The notes: generated from the letters alone by a model not told the origin. A DNA stretch of 64,000 nt from Polaromonas sp. OV174 (GCF_900112285.1 NZ_FOKZ01000022.1:1-64000); one strand, 5' to 3'; positions 8,342 to 18,010 are shown, counted from the stretch's first letter. A program made the numbers and translations.

Positions 8342-8590
8342 TCAGGGCTCTGCCTGGCAGCCGGCAGGCTTGAAGATGCGTTCGGTCGAGGCCGGGGAAC
8401 TGGCCAGCTTGCCGGCGGGTCGGCGCGGTCGCACCAGCAACTCCCCGCCACAGTTGGGGCAAAGCCCTTTGAGCCGGGTGACTGTGCAATCGCTGCAAAA
8501 CGTGCATTCAAAGCTGCAGATGCGTGCCTCGGTGGACTCGGGCGGCAGGTCTTTGTCGCAGCATTCGCAGTTGGGACGGAGTTGCAGCAT
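8342..8590 (-). CDS. DUF1272 zinc-ribbon protein
   Basis: Small 82-residue protein of the DUF1272 family, function unknown. It has paired cysteines in CECCDKDLPP, CSFECTFCSDC and CPNCGGEL, consistent with two zinc-binding knuckles, and a basic linker RPRRPAGK. The ATG at 8590 has a good GGAAGG ribosome binding site. It follows argA on the same strand after 22 bp and is probably cotranscribed with it. Confidence 0.85.
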   Translation of the reverse strand: MLQLRPNCECCDKDLPPESTEARICSFECTFCSDCTVTRLKGLCPNCGGELLVRPRRPAGKLASSPASTERIFKPAGCQAEP

Positions 8591-8612
8591 GGGTCTTTCC
8601 TTCCAGGTGGAA

Positions 8613-9962
8613 TTAGCTCAACTTCTTGACCAGCACCTGGCTCTTGCGGTCCCAGTTGTACTTGCGCTTGCGGGCTTCCGGCAGCCACTCCGGGTCTACC
8701 GGCACGAAGCCGCGCTTGATGAACCAGTGCATGGTGCGCGTGGTCAGCACAAAAATGCTTTGCAGGCCGGCGGCGCGGGCGCGCTGCTCGATGCGTTTGA
8801 GGACTTTTTCACCATCGCCCTGACCCTGACTTTGCGGCGACACCGTGAGCGCTGCCATTTCTGCGGTTTTGGCCTCGGGATAGGGGTAGAGCGCGGCGCA
8901 GGCAAAGATCACGCCGTCGTGTTCGACCACGGTGTAGTGGTCGGCGTCGCGTTCGATCTCGGTGCGGCTGCGCTTGACCAGCGTGCCGTCTTTTTCAAAG
9001 GGTTCAATCAGCTGCAGGATGCCGCCCACGTCATCGCTGGTGGCTTCGCGCAGGGATTCGAGTTTTTCGTCCACCACCATGGTGCCTATGCCATCGTGCA
9101 CATAGATCTCCAGCAGCAGTGCGCCGTCCACCGAGAAGGGGATGATGTGGCTGCGTTCGACGCCGGCCTTGCAGGCTTTCACGCAATGCTGCAGGTAAAA
9201 GGCCGTGTCAGTGGGTTGCTGCGGGCTGGGCAGGCTGGCCAGCAGCTGCTCGGCGGCGGCCAGCGGCAGCTCGGTATCTATCAGGTTGTCGTCACTGGCG
9301 GGCTGGTCGGGCTTGATGCGTATGCCGGGAATTTCGGTCACGAAAATCAGCTTGTCGGCCTGGAGTGCCGTTGCCACGCTGGTGGCCACCTCTTCCATGG
9401 TCAGGTTGAAGGCCTCGCCGGTGGGGGAAAAACCGAAGGGCGAAATCAGCACCATGGCGCCCATGTCCAGCGTGCGTGAGATACCCGCCACATCCACCTT
9501 GCGCACCAGGCCCGAGTGCTGAAAGTCCACGCCATCCAGAATGCCGACCGGCCGTGCGGTGATGAAGTTGCCAGACAGCACGCGTACCGTGGAGCCGGCC
9601 ATGGGGGTGTTGGGCAGGCCCTGGCTGAAGGCAGCTTCGATTTCATAACGCAGCTGGCCGGCGGCCTCCTGGGCGCAGTCCAGTGCCACGCCATCGGTGA
9701 TGCGCATGCCATGCGAGTACCTGGCTTCGTGGCCTTTGGCACGGAGCTGCTCATTGACCTGCGGGCGAAAGCCATGCACCAGCACGATCTTCACGCCCAT
9801 GCTCTGGATCATGGCCAGGTCTTGCGCCAGGTGCGGCAGCTTGCCGGCGGCAATCGCCTCGCCGCAGATCGCGACCACAAAGGTCTGGTTGCGGAACTTG
9901 TGGATATAGGGCGCGACCGAGCGAAACCAGGGCACAAAGGTGAAATTGAAGACGGCGGACAT
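8613..9962 (-). CDS. argA: Amino-acid N-acetyltransferase (N-acetylglutamate synthase)
   Basis: Catalyses acetyl-CoA plus glutamate to N-acetylglutamate, the first step of arginine biosynthesis. The 449-residue product has an N-terminal amino-acid-kinase-like domain (VVAICGEAIAAGK, KIVLVHGFRPQVN) and a C-terminal GNAT acetyltransferase domain (LTVSPQSQGQGDGEKVL, about residues 370-386). This is the classical two-domain ArgA. The frame continues 50 codons upstream, but MSAVFNFTFVPWFRSVAPYI is the family-like start. DUF1272 lies downstream in the same operon. Confidence 0.93.
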   Translation of the reverse strand: MSAVFNFTFVPWFRSVAPYIHKFRNQTFVVAICGEAIAAGKLPHLAQDLAMIQSMGVKIVLVHGFRPQVNEQLRAKGHEARYSHGMRITDGVALDCAQEAAGQLRYEIEAAFSQGLPNTPMAGSTVRVLSGNFITARPVGILDGVDFQHSGLVRKVDVAGISRTLDMGAMVLISPFGFSPTGEAFNLTMEEVATSVATALQADKLIFVTEIPGIRIKPDQPASDDNLIDTELPLAAAEQLLASLPSPQQPTDTAFYLQHCVKACKAGVERSHIIPFSVDGALLLEIYVHDGIGTMVVDEKLESLREATSDDVGGILQLIEPFEKDGTLVKRSRTEIERDADHYTVVEHDGVIFACAALYPYPEAKTAEMAALTVSPQSQGQGDGEKVLKRIEQRARAAGLQSIFVLTTRTMHWFIKRGFVPVDPEWLPEARKRKYNWDRKSQVLVKKLS

Positions 9963-10121
9963 GGGCACGCTTTCGGGGTCAGAGGGGGTCAATGAAGCTG
10001 GCGTCGCTGGGTCATAAACCGGGCCGGTGGTGGGGCTGCGGGTTTTCCCGGAACGACGGAAATTTGCAATGAGTGTAAGGGAGTCGCCGCATGTTCGCTG
10101 CCTGCTGATCAAGGTTGCCTT

Positions 10122-11372
10122 ATGTCTTCAGTACAGGTATGGTTCGGCTTCATGGAACAGTTTGTAACAGGATTCTGGGGGTGTTTTTTTGGCACCGCTG
10201 GCTTGATGCTGGCCGGTTCCGTATTGGCTTTCCTCAGATCGCTGCGTCGGGTGGCCTTGAATGCGGCCTTGTCTGCGCTGGCAGCGTCTTTTTTCGTGCT
10301 GGCTTTTCTGGGCGGGCTGCCGATCAATGACCCCGATACCCTGGCGCGCTTCCTGGCGCATGTGGCCTGCGGGGTTTCGGCGCTGCTGGTTTACCAGCTG
10401 CTTTCCATACTGGGCCTGCTGCGTCGGCCCGAAAGCCGGCATCGCGTCACCATGGCGCTGCTGGCGTTTGCCGCCGTGATGACGTTTGTCGGCTGGTTTT
10501 TGTCGCCACTGCAGGCTTTGCTGCTGGGCGCGCTCATGGCTTGCCTATTAGGTCTGCTGGCACTGGCCTTCAGTGTGCGCAACGCCTTGCGGGGTGACCG
10601 GCTGGCCTGGGTGGCGGTGTCAGGGGTTTTCTTCATGCTGATCGCCCTGGTCGGCTTGTACTGGGTTGCACTGGACCGGGCCGAGGTTCCCTGGCAGGTC
10701 CATATGTTCAGTGCACTGGCCGGAACCATTTATATGGCCATCATGGCTTCGATGATGTGGATGCGTTACGCCTACCTGATCGACTTGAACCATGTGATGG
10801 CCTGCGGGCCCAGCCATGACCCGGTGACGCGCATGCGTTCGCACAAGGAAACCGGGCGCATGGTGGGCGCCGCTTTCAAGTGCCGTCCCAGCGAAAGCGC
10901 GCCTCTGGGGGTCATTGTGGTGTCGATTGCCAATCTGTATGTGCTGGAAAAGCTTTACGGCCTGCCCGCGGTCAACCATGCGCTGTTTGTCTGCGCCGGG
11001 CGCCTGCGCCGTGCCGTGCCTGCCCACATTGAAATGGGTCGCCTGGCCGGTGATGGTTTTTTGCTGCTGGTGCGCAATGCTCGAGACAGTGGCCGGCTGA
11101 TTCAGTTCGGACGCATGATCCAGGCGCAACTATCTCGCTCTGTGGCACTCAATACCGGCCAGAAAGGCGGCGCCTTGGGCAAGCAGCAAACCTGGTGGGC
11201 CGCCGACGTTGGTGTCGGGGTGCTCAAGGTGTCCCAGGCCGAGGCCCGTGTATCTGCGGCGGTGGCCATGGGTCGGGGCATGTCGCGCACGGCCTGGAGC
11301 TATCCCAGCCGGGTGGCCTGGTATGACGAAAAAAGCGATGAAATCGTCGGCATGCCCGTCGTAGAGTCCTGA
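10122..11372 (+). CDS. Membrane protein with degenerate GGDEF domain
   Basis: A 416-residue protein with seven or eight hydrophobic segments in the first ~225 residues, then a cytoplasmic domain resembling diguanylate cyclase. SHDPVTRMRSHKE stands where GGDEF proteins have DxLTGLxNR, and GRLAGDGFLLLV stands where RxGGDEFxxL is expected. The GGDEF catalytic motif is thus AGDGF, so cyclase activity is doubtful and a GTP or c-di-GMP binding or purely structural role is more plausible. It lies alone between argA (divergent) and hrpA. The GGDEF assignment is by eye and needs a profile search. Confidence 0.6.
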   Translation: MSSVQVWFGFMEQFVTGFWGCFFGTAGLMLAGSVLAFLRSLRRVALNAALSALAASFFVLAFLGGLPINDPDTLARFLAHVACGVSALLVYQLLSILGLLRRPESRHRVTMALLAFAAVMTFVGWFLSPLQALLLGALMACLLGLLALAFSVRNALRGDRLAWVAVSGVFFMLIALVGLYWVALDRAEVPWQVHMFSALAGTIYMAIMASMMWMRYAYLIDLNHVMACGPSHDPVTRMRSHKETGRMVGAAFKCRPSESAPLGVIVVSIANLYVLEKLYGLPAVNHALFVCAGRLRRAVPAHIEMGRLAGDGFLLLVRNARDSGRLIQFGRMIQAQLSRSVALNTGQKGGALGKQQTWWAADVGVGVLKVSQAEARVSAAVAMGRGMSRTAWSYPSRVAWYDEKSDEIVGMPVVES

Positions 11373-11425
11373 TCGCCGTCCAGCGACTGGCCAGAGCCGG
11401 CCAGGAACACCGATAATCAGCGGCT

Positions 11426-14400
11426 TTGACTGCTGGTTTTTCCTTGTCACCTCTGGCCATCACCTTTCCCGAATCGCTGCCGGTTTCCGGCAAACGCGAG
11501 GACATCGCCGCCGCGCTCAGCGCGCACCAGGTCATCATCGTTTGCGGCGAAACCGGCTCGGGCAAGACCACGCAGCTGCCCAAGATCGCGCTGGCGATGG
11601 GGCGCGGCAAGCTTAACTACCCGCCCGGCCAGGGCAAGCTGATTGGCCACACCCAGCCGCGCCGGATTGCCGCTTCCAGCGTCGCCAAGCGGATTGCCGA
11701 AGAGCTCAAAACCCCGCTGGGCGACGTGGTGGGTTACAAGGTGCGGTTTCAGGACCGGCTGAGCCGCGACGCTTCGGTCAAGCTGATGACCGACGGCATC
11801 TTGCTGGCGGAAACCCAGACTGATCCGCTACTCAAGGCCTATGACACCATCATCATCGACGAGGCCCATGAGCGCAGCCTGAACATTGATTTCTTGCTGG
11901 GCTATTTGCGCCAGCTGCTGCCGCGCCGGCCTGATCTGAAGGTGATCATCACCTCGGCCACGATTGATGCCCAGCGCTTTGCTGATTACTTTGCCAGCGC
12001 CAAAGGGCCGGCACCGGTCATCATGGTTTCGGGCCGCATGTTCCCGGTGGAGCAGCGCTGGCGCCCTTATGAAGAGTCGCGCGACTACGACTTGAACAAC
12101 GCGATCGCCGATGCGGTGGACGAACTCTGGCTCAGCCCCCACAGCGCCGGCGACATCCTGATCTTTTTGCCCGGCGAGCGCGAGATTCGCGAAGCCGCCG
12201 ACCATTTGCGCAAGCATCTGGCGCACCAGCCGCTCAATCGCAATGCCGAGGTCTTGCCGCTGTTCGCCCGCCTTTCCCAAGCCGAGCAGGACCGGATTTT
12301 TGACGGCCACACGGGCCGGCGCATCGTGCTAGCCACCAACGTGGCCGAAACCTCGCTCACCGTGCCCGGCATCCGTTATGTGATTGATGCCGGTACGGCC
12401 CGCGTCAAGCGCTACAGCTTTCGCAACAAGGTCGAGCAGCTCATGGTTGAGCCGATCTCGCAGTCGGCCGCCAACCAGCGCGCCGGCCGTTGCGGCCGGG
12501 TGGCCAACGGCATCTGCATACGCCTTTATGACGAGCAGGACTTTTTGGGCCGGCCGCGCTTTACCGACCCCGAAATTCTGCGCAGCTCGCTGGCCTCGGT
12601 GATTTTGCGCATGAAGTCGCTGCACCTGGGAACGATTGAAAGTTTTGCCTTCATCGAGCCGCCGCAGGGCCGCGCCATTGCCGACGGCTACCAGTTGCTG
12701 GCCGAACTCGGTGCGGTGAATGAGGACAACGAACTGACGCCGGTCGGCTGGACGCTGGCCAAGCTGCCGCTGGATCCGCGTGTGGGACGCATGATTCTGG
12801 AGGCCAAGGACAGGCAGGCGCTGGATGAAGTGCTGGTGATCGCCAGCGCGCTCAGCGTGCAGGACGTGCGCGACCGGCCCATGGACAAGCAGGCGCAGGC
12901 CGACCAGGCGCATGCCAAGTTCGACGATGAAAAAAGCGAATTCAGCGGCTATTTGCGGCTGTGGAAATGGCTGGGCGACTCGCGCGGCGGTCACGATGCG
13001 GTTCACAAGCTGACCAATCGCCAGTATGAAAGCCTGCTGCGCGAGAACTTCGTCAATATCCGCCGCGTGCGCGAGTGGCGCGATATTCATTCGCAGCTGC
13101 ACAGCGTGGTGGGCGAACAAGGCTGGCATTTGAATGACAGGCCGGCTAGCTACGAGCAGCTGCATCTTTCCATGCTCTGCGGCCTGTTGGGCAATATTGG
13201 CTACAAGGGCGAGGAAGACGAGCACTATCTGGGCGCGCGCGGCATCCGGTTTTACCGCCATCCCGGCGCCCGGCTCAGCAAAAAGCCGGGCCGCTGGATA
13301 GTCGCCGCCGAGCTGGTGGAAACCACGCGTCTTTTTGGCCGCGGCCTGGCCAATATCGAGCCGCAGTGGCTGGAGCAGGTGGGCGGCCATCTTTTAAAGA
13401 AGCAGCTGCTCGATCCGCACTGGGAGAAAAAAGCCGCGCAGGTGACCGCGCTGGAGCGCGCCACGCTCCATGGCTTGGTGGTTTACAACGGCAGGCGCGT
13501 CAATTTTGGCCGGGTTGATCCGGTGGCGGCGCGCGAGGTGTTCATCCGTGAAGCGCTGGTGGCCGGCAACTGGGACACCAAGCTGCCCTTCCTGGCCGCC
13601 AATGAAAAACTGATTGCGCAGGTTCAGGATCTGGAGCACAAGGCGCGCCGCCAGGACGTGCTGGTCGATGAAGAGCTGATTTATGCCTTTTACGACCAGC
13701 AATTGCCCGCCGATGTGTGCAGCGGCGCGAGTTGCGAGAGCTGGTACAAGGCCGAGGCGAAAAAACAGCCCAACTTGCTGCTGTTGACGCAGGACGAGCT
13801 GATGCGCCACGAAGCCGCCGGCATCACGACGCAGGCCTTTCCCAAGACGCTGCGCCTGGGCGGCGTCGATTGCCTGGCAACCTATCTGCATGAGCCGGGT
13901 GACGCCAGAGATGGCGTGACGGTGGATGTGCCGCTGTTTGCGCTCAACCAGGTCAATGAGGAGCGCTGCGAGTGGCTGGTGCCCGGCATACTGAAAGACA
14001 AGATTCAGGCGCTGATCAAAACCCTGCACCAGCGCCCGCGTTCACGGCTGGTGCCCTTGCCCGATACCGCCGCCCGCATGGCCGCCGAGCTGATGGTGCC
14101 GGAAAAATTCGGCACCGGCTCGCTGACGGACGCGGTGCTGAAGTGGGTGCGCGATGCGACGTCGCTGGACATCAAGCGCGGCGACCTGAAGCTGGACATG
14201 CTGCCCGCCCACCTGTTCATGAACTTTCGGGTGCTCGATGAGCATGGCCGGCAACTGGGCTCTGGCCGCAATCTGGGCGCGCTCAAGGGCGAACTGGGCT
14301 CGCAGGCGCGTGGGGCTTTTCAGGCGCTGGCCGGCTTGAAGACGCGGGTCAGCCCCGAGCATGCCGGAACGCCCGGGAATTTTGAGTCAAACAAGCTTCC

Positions 14401-15355
14401 AGCCCAGGCAGGACGGTCGCAAGCAGCTACTAAAACTGTAGCGAATCAAGCCTCGCCCAAGTCGCCAGCGGTGAAGATGGCCGAGCGCTACACCAGCTGG
14501 AGCTTTGGCGAGTTGCCCGAGCTGATGGAGATCGGCAAGGGAAGCCAAACGCTGATCGGTTTTCCGGCGCTGATTGACCTGGGTGACGCGGTGACCATAG
14601 AAGTGTTTGACGAGCCCAATGTGGCCGCCGCCAAACACCGCGCCGGCTTGCGGCGCCTGTTTTCGCTGCAGATCAAGGACGCGCTGAAATACCTGGAGAA
14701 AAACCTGCCCGAGCTGCAGAAAATGGCCACTTCCTACATGCTGGTGGGCCGTGCCGCCGACAACTCGGGCGGCGGCACGGTGGACGAGCTGCGTCAGCAA
14801 ATCATTGAAGTGGCGCTGGACCGGGCCTTTTTGCTGGAGCCGCTGCCGACCTGCGAGGCCGACTTTAAAAAGCGCATTGACGACGGGCGCGGGCGCCTGA
14901 CCCTGATTGCCAGTGAAGTGGCGCGCCTGGCCGCCGGCATTCTGACCGAGTTTGCGGTGGCGCAGAGAAAGATCAAGGACACCAAAAATGCCGCAGAAGC
15001 CACGCAGGATGCCGCCCAGCAACTGCAGCGCTTGCTGCCCAAGAAGTTCTTGACCACCACGCCCTATGGGCAGCTGCAGCACTTCACGCGTTACCTCAAG
15101 GCCATCACCTTGCGGCTGGAGAAGTGGCGCACCGATCCGGCTCGCGACGCTGCGCGCATGGCCGAGTTACGGCCGCAGGAGCAGCGCTACTGGCGTCTGG
15201 TGGCCGAACGCAAGGGCGTGGTGGATGCGCGCATGCAGGAGTTCCGCTGGCTGCTGGAAGAGCTGCGCGTGAGCTTTTTTGCGCAGGAGCTGCGCACGCC
15301 GCAACCCGTGAGCGTGAAGCGGCTGGACAAGGCCTGGGCGCAGATCAACAGTTGA
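11426..15355 (+). CDS. hrpA: ATP-dependent RNA helicase HrpA
   Basis: Large DEAH-box helicase (1309 residues) implicated in mRNA processing and ribosome rescue. The helicase core holds Walker A GETGSGKTTQLP (about residues 41-52), DEAH in IIIDEAHERS (about 141-150), the SAT motif, and QRAGRCGR motif VI. It is followed by HA2, OB and the long DUF3418 C-terminal region typical of HrpA. There is no ATG near the start: the frame begins at TTG 11426, with another TTG at 11444, so the exact N-terminus is unsure. A copy of the dispersed repeat is read through at residues about 990-1006. Confidence 0.93.
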   Translation: MTAGFSLSPLAITFPESLPVSGKREDIAAALSAHQVIIVCGETGSGKTTQLPKIALAMGRGKLNYPPGQGKLIGHTQPRRIAASSVAKRIAEELKTPLGDVVGYKVRFQDRLSRDASVKLMTDGILLAETQTDPLLKAYDTIIIDEAHERSLNIDFLLGYLRQLLPRRPDLKVIITSATIDAQRFADYFASAKGPAPVIMVSGRMFPVEQRWRPYEESRDYDLNNAIADAVDELWLSPHSAGDILIFLPGEREIREAADHLRKHLAHQPLNRNAEVLPLFARLSQAEQDRIFDGHTGRRIVLATNVAETSLTVPGIRYVIDAGTARVKRYSFRNKVEQLMVEPISQSAANQRAGRCGRVANGICIRLYDEQDFLGRPRFTDPEILRSSLASVILRMKSLHLGTIESFAFIEPPQGRAIADGYQLLAELGAVNEDNELTPVGWTLAKLPLDPRVGRMILEAKDRQALDEVLVIASALSVQDVRDRPMDKQAQADQAHAKFDDEKSEFSGYLRLWKWLGDSRGGHDAVHKLTNRQYESLLRENFVNIRRVREWRDIHSQLHSVVGEQGWHLNDRPASYEQLHLSMLCGLLGNIGYKGEEDEHYLGARGIRFYRHPGARLSKKPGRWIVAAELVETTRLFGRGLANIEPQWLEQVGGHLLKKQLLDPHWEKKAAQVTALERATLHGLVVYNGRRVNFGRVDPVAAREVFIREALVAGNWDTKLPFLAANEKLIAQVQDLEHKARRQDVLVDEELIYAFYDQQLPADVCSGASCESWYKAEAKKQPNLLLLTQDELMRHEAAGITTQAFPKTLRLGGVDCLATYLHEPGDARDGVTVDVPLFALNQVNEERCEWLVPGILKDKIQALIKTLHQRPRSRLVPLPDTAARMAAELMVPEKFGTGSLTDAVLKWVRDATSLDIKRGDLKLDMLPAHLFMNFRVLDEHGRQLGSGRNLGALKGELGSQARGAFQALAGLKTRVSPEHAGTPGNFESNKLPAQAGRSQAATKTVANQASPKSPAVKMAERYTSWSFGELPELMEIGKGSQTLIGFPALIDLGDAVTIEVFDEPNVAAAKHRAGLRRLFSLQIKDALKYLEKNLPELQKMATSYMLVGRAADNSGGGTVDELRQQIIEVALDRAFLLEPLPTCEADFKKRIDDGRGRLTLIASEVARLAAGILTEFAVAQRKIKDTKNAAEATQDAAQQLQRLLPKKFLTTTPYGQLQHFTRYLKAITLRLEKWRTDPARDAARMAELRPQEQRYWRLVAERKGVVDARMQEFRWLLEELRVSFFAQELRTPQPVSVKRLDKAWAQINS
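14395..14442 (+). repeat. Dispersed ~50 bp repeat, copy B (in hrpA)
   Basis: It reads GCTTCCAGCCC, a spacer, GACGGTCG, three bases, GCAGCTACTAAAACTG, then TAGC. The preceding AGTCAAACAAG is shared with copy A in imuB. In HrpA it encodes part of a low-complexity stretch, LPAQAGRSQAATKTVAN, between the helicase-associated region and the DUF3418 region. Confidence 0.7.
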
Positions 15356-15474
15356 GGATAAGCGCTCGGCTGGCCATGGCTTGTTGGGCCATGACGGGAC
15401 CGGTAAAGAGGTCACTGTATTGACATACAACATTGCTATGCTGACGCGTTGTTCAATATGAAGAGTGACTTGTC

Positions 15475-16458
15475 ATGCAAATACCTGTGTCGGCCCCGCG
15501 AAAGTATCTTGCCGCGGCTTTTAGTGTTTTGGCCCTGCGTGCTGCGGTTTTGGGCATGCTCCGTGCGGGCGCTCCGGCGGCCCTGATGTCGCTGGCGCTG
15601 CTGTCGGGCGGCCATGCCAGTGCCGCGCCCCTGGTGGTCGCGCACCGCGGCGGCACCGGCGATGCGCCGGAAAACACGCTGACGGCGATTCGGAGTGCCT
15701 TGAAAAACCAGGCCGATGTGCTTTGGATCACGGTGCAGATCTCCAGCGATGGCGTACCGGTGTTGTACCGTCCGGCCAACGTCGCGGCCCTGTCAGATGG
15801 ACAAGGCTTGGTCAATACATTGACGCTGGCGCAATTGCAACAACTCAACGTCGGTCATGCCTTCAGTCGCAACGATGCGGATGGCCAGAAAACCTATCCT
15901 TACCGCGCGCAAGCGTTGCAGATGCCGACGCTGCAAGAGGCGCTACGCCTGATTCCGAAATCAGTGCCGATTCTGATTGATCTGAAGCAATTGCCGGCTG
16001 CGCCGCTGGTGGCTGCAGTCGCACAGGTGCTGGGCCAGGAACAGGCTTGGGACCGCATCCGGGTGTATTCGACCGAAGCCGAAATTTTGCGCCTGATGGC
16101 GAATTACCCGCAGGCACGTTTGTTTGAGTCGCGCGATGCCACCCGGGATCGCCTCAGCAGCGTGGCGCTTTCCGGTGCTTGCGAAAAACCACCGTCAGCC
16201 GGAAGCTGGGTTGGCATGGAGTTCGAGCGCACGGTCACCGTGGTGGAAAAATTCACGCTGGGCGAGGGGACATCAGTGGTCAAAGCGCGCTGGTGGACGC
16301 CGGCAGCGGTGAGCTGTTTCAAGACCCATCCGGATGTCAAAATTGTGTTGTTCGGCATCGACTCGGCGGCGGCCTACCAGGCCGCGGAAGCGTTAGGCAT
16401 CGACCATGTGATGACTGATTCGCCACGCAAAATGAAGACCATCCGTGCCACGAAGTAG
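15475..16458 (+). CDS. Glycerophosphodiester phosphodiesterase-like protein, probably inactive
   Basis: A 327-residue protein with an N-terminal hydrophobic segment (about residues 31-51, ending near GHASAA) that looks like a signal peptide or anchor. A GDPD TIM-barrel follows: VVAHRGGTGDAPENTL matches the family N-terminus including the first His. The next motif, normally E-x-D-V-x-x-(T/S)-x-D-G and then HD, reads WITVQISSDG ... LYRP. The metal-binding Glu and Asp and the second His are therefore missing. The C-terminal IDHVMTDSP block is retained. I read it as a catalytically dead or repurposed GDPD. An intrinsic terminator follows. Confidence 0.75.
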   Translation: MQIPVSAPRKYLAAAFSVLALRAAVLGMLRAGAPAALMSLALLSGGHASAAPLVVAHRGGTGDAPENTLTAIRSALKNQADVLWITVQISSDGVPVLYRPANVAALSDGQGLVNTLTLAQLQQLNVGHAFSRNDADGQKTYPYRAQALQMPTLQEALRLIPKSVPILIDLKQLPAAPLVAAVAQVLGQEQAWDRIRVYSTEAEILRLMANYPQARLFESRDATRDRLSSVALSGACEKPPSAGSWVGMEFERTVTVVEKFTLGEGTSVVKARWWTPAAVSCFKTHPDVKIVLFGIDSAAAYQAAEALGIDHVMTDSPRKMKTIRATK

Positions 16459-16524
16459 CAACGATTGAATGTGTTGGGGAGAATTGAAGCCGGGCGATAC
16501 AAGGAGGGGCAACGCGCCTACCGC

Positions 16525-16555
16525 AAAGGGGGCTTGCAATGCAAGCCCCCCTTTT
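16525..16555. terminator. Bidirectional intrinsic terminator
   Basis: The inverted repeat AAAGGGGGCTTG / CAAGCCCCCCTTTT has a T-run on one side and an A-run on the other. It lies between the convergent GDPD-like gene and the DUF3309 gene and can serve both. Confidence 0.8.
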
Positions 16556-16576
16556 GCGTGAGTGGCGACGAGACGG

Positions 16577-16735
16577 TTAAATTCGCCCCATCAGCAGCAG
16601 CACGACTAGGATGAGCACCACCAGTCCAATGCCCCCGCTGGGGCCGTAACCCCAGCTTCGGCTATGGCCCCAGGTTGGCAGGACGCCCACCAGGATAAGA
16701 ATAAGAATAATCAGCAGAATGAGCGAGATGGACAT
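16577..16735 (-). CDS. DUF3309 small membrane protein
   Basis: A 52-residue peptide with two hydrophobic stretches (ISLILLIILILILVGVLP and GLVVLILVVLLLMGRI) flanking a polar PTWGHSRSWGYGPSGG loop. This pattern is diagnostic of the DUF3309 family, whose function is unknown. The frame is open further upstream, but the ATG at 16735 is preceded by AGGAG at the right distance. Confidence 0.82.
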   Translation of the reverse strand: MSISLILLIILILILVGVLPTWGHSRSWGYGPSGGIGLVVLILVVLLLMGRI

Positions 16736-16834
16736 GGAAGCACTCCTTGGTAGATGCCTTGATTCTTGCCCGGGGAAGGGCGCCATCAAGCAGGAAGGGA
16801 GCGCGTTTCATCGTCAGGGGCCGCCTACAGTCTT

Positions 16835-18010
16835 TTACAGTTTGGCCAGCCGCTGCAGCGCCATGTTCAGCGTTTCATCCTTTTTGGCAAAACAAAAGCG
16901 CACCACGCGCTGGTCAAAGCCATCGCCATAAAACGCCGACAGCGGGATCGCGGCCACACCGATTTCGGTGGTCAGCCATTTGCAGAATTCGGCCTCGTTC
17001 AAGTCGCTGACTTCCGAAATATCCACGCACTGGAAATAAGTGCCCTCGCTGGGCAGCAGCTTGAAGCGCGTGTCGGCCAGGCCAGCGCGAAACAGGTCAC
17101 GCTTGCGCTGGTAAAAGGCCGGTAGCTCCAGGTAGGGGCGCTCATCGGCCATATAGGCGGCCAGGCCGTATTGCACCGGCGTGTTGACGGTGAACACATT
17201 GAACTGGTGCACCTTGCGGAACTCGGCGCTCAAGGCGGCTGGCGCCGCGACGTAGCCGACCTTCCAGCCTGTCACGTGGTAGGTTTTGCCAAAACTGCTG
17301 ACGATGAAGGCGCGCGCCGCCAAACCCGGAAAACGCGCGGCGCTCTGGTGGATCTGCCCCTTGGCCGCATCGAAGACCATATGTTCGTAGACCTCGTCGC
17401 TGATCAGCAACACGTCGGTTGGCGCCAGGATGTCCTGCAGCTTGAGCAGGTCGGCCTCTAGCCAGACCGCGCCGCTGGGGTTGTGCGGCGAGTTGATCAG
17501 GATGGCGCGGGTTTTGGGCGTGATGGCGGCCGAGATTCTGTCGAAATCCGGGCGAAAGCTGCCTGGCGTCAGGGGGACGCGCACCACGCTGCCGCCGGCC
17601 AGCTCGATATTGGGCACATAGCTGTCGTAGCAGGGCTCCAGCACGATCACCTCGTCGCCGGGGTGAACCACGGCCAGGATGGCGGTGATGATGGCCTGGG
17701 TGGCGCCTGCCGTGATGGTGATCTCGGTGTTGGGGCTGTAGTTGCGGCCGTGCAGCTTGGCTATTTTTGCCGCGACCGCTTCGCGCAGCACTGGCACGCC
17801 GGTCATGGGCGGGTACTGGTTGAGCCCTTGCTTCATGGCGTCGGTGACGGCGTTGACCAGTTTCGGGTCACAGTCAAAATCCGGGAAGCCCTGGCCCAGG
17901 TTGACCGCGCCTGTTTCCGCGGCCAGCGTGGACATCACGGTGAAAATGGTGGTACCAACGGCCGGCAGCTTGGTTTGGAGCGTGGGGGTGCGTTCGAGAA
18001 TGGTCGTCAT
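16835..18010 (-). CDS. PLP-dependent class I/II aminotransferase (methionine aminotransferase-like)
   Basis: Fold-type I aminotransferase of 391 residues. Conserved blocks are LGQGFPDFDCDP near the N-terminus, INSPHNPSGAV, ISDEVYEHMVFD, and the PLP lysine in SSFGKTYHVTGWKVGY. These resemble YbdL-type methionine/kynurenine aminotransferases, fitting its place beside cysB, although the amino donor cannot be fixed by sequence reading. Starts at 18010 (MTTILERTPT) and 18040 are both possible and neither has a strong ribosome binding site. It is separated from cysB by about 110 bp holding a family-3 repeat. Confidence 0.85.
   Translation of the reverse strand: MTTILERTPTLQTKLPAVGTTIFTVMSTLAAETGAVNLGQGFPDFDCDPKLVNAVTDAMKQGLNQYPPMTGVPVLREAVAAKIAKLHGRNYSPNTEITITAGATQAIITAILAVVHPGDEVIVLEPCYDSYVPNIELAGGSVVRVPLTPGSFRPDFDRISAAITPKTRAILINSPHNPSGAVWLEADLLKLQDILAPTDVLLISDEVYEHMVFDAAKGQIHQSAARFPGLAARAFIVSSFGKTYHVTGWKVGYVAAPAALSAEFRKVHQFNVFTVNTPVQYGLAAYMADERPYLELPAFYQRKRDLFRAGLADTRFKLLPSEGTYFQCVDISEVSDLNEAEFCKWLTTEIGVAAIPLSAFYGDGFDQRVVRFCFAKKDETLNMALQRLAKL

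Noticed and set aside
15410..15450. TTGACA ... TATGCT as a promoter for the GDPD-like gene
   Set aside because: The spacer is only about 11 bp, too short for a sigma-70 promoter, and no better -10 is evident.
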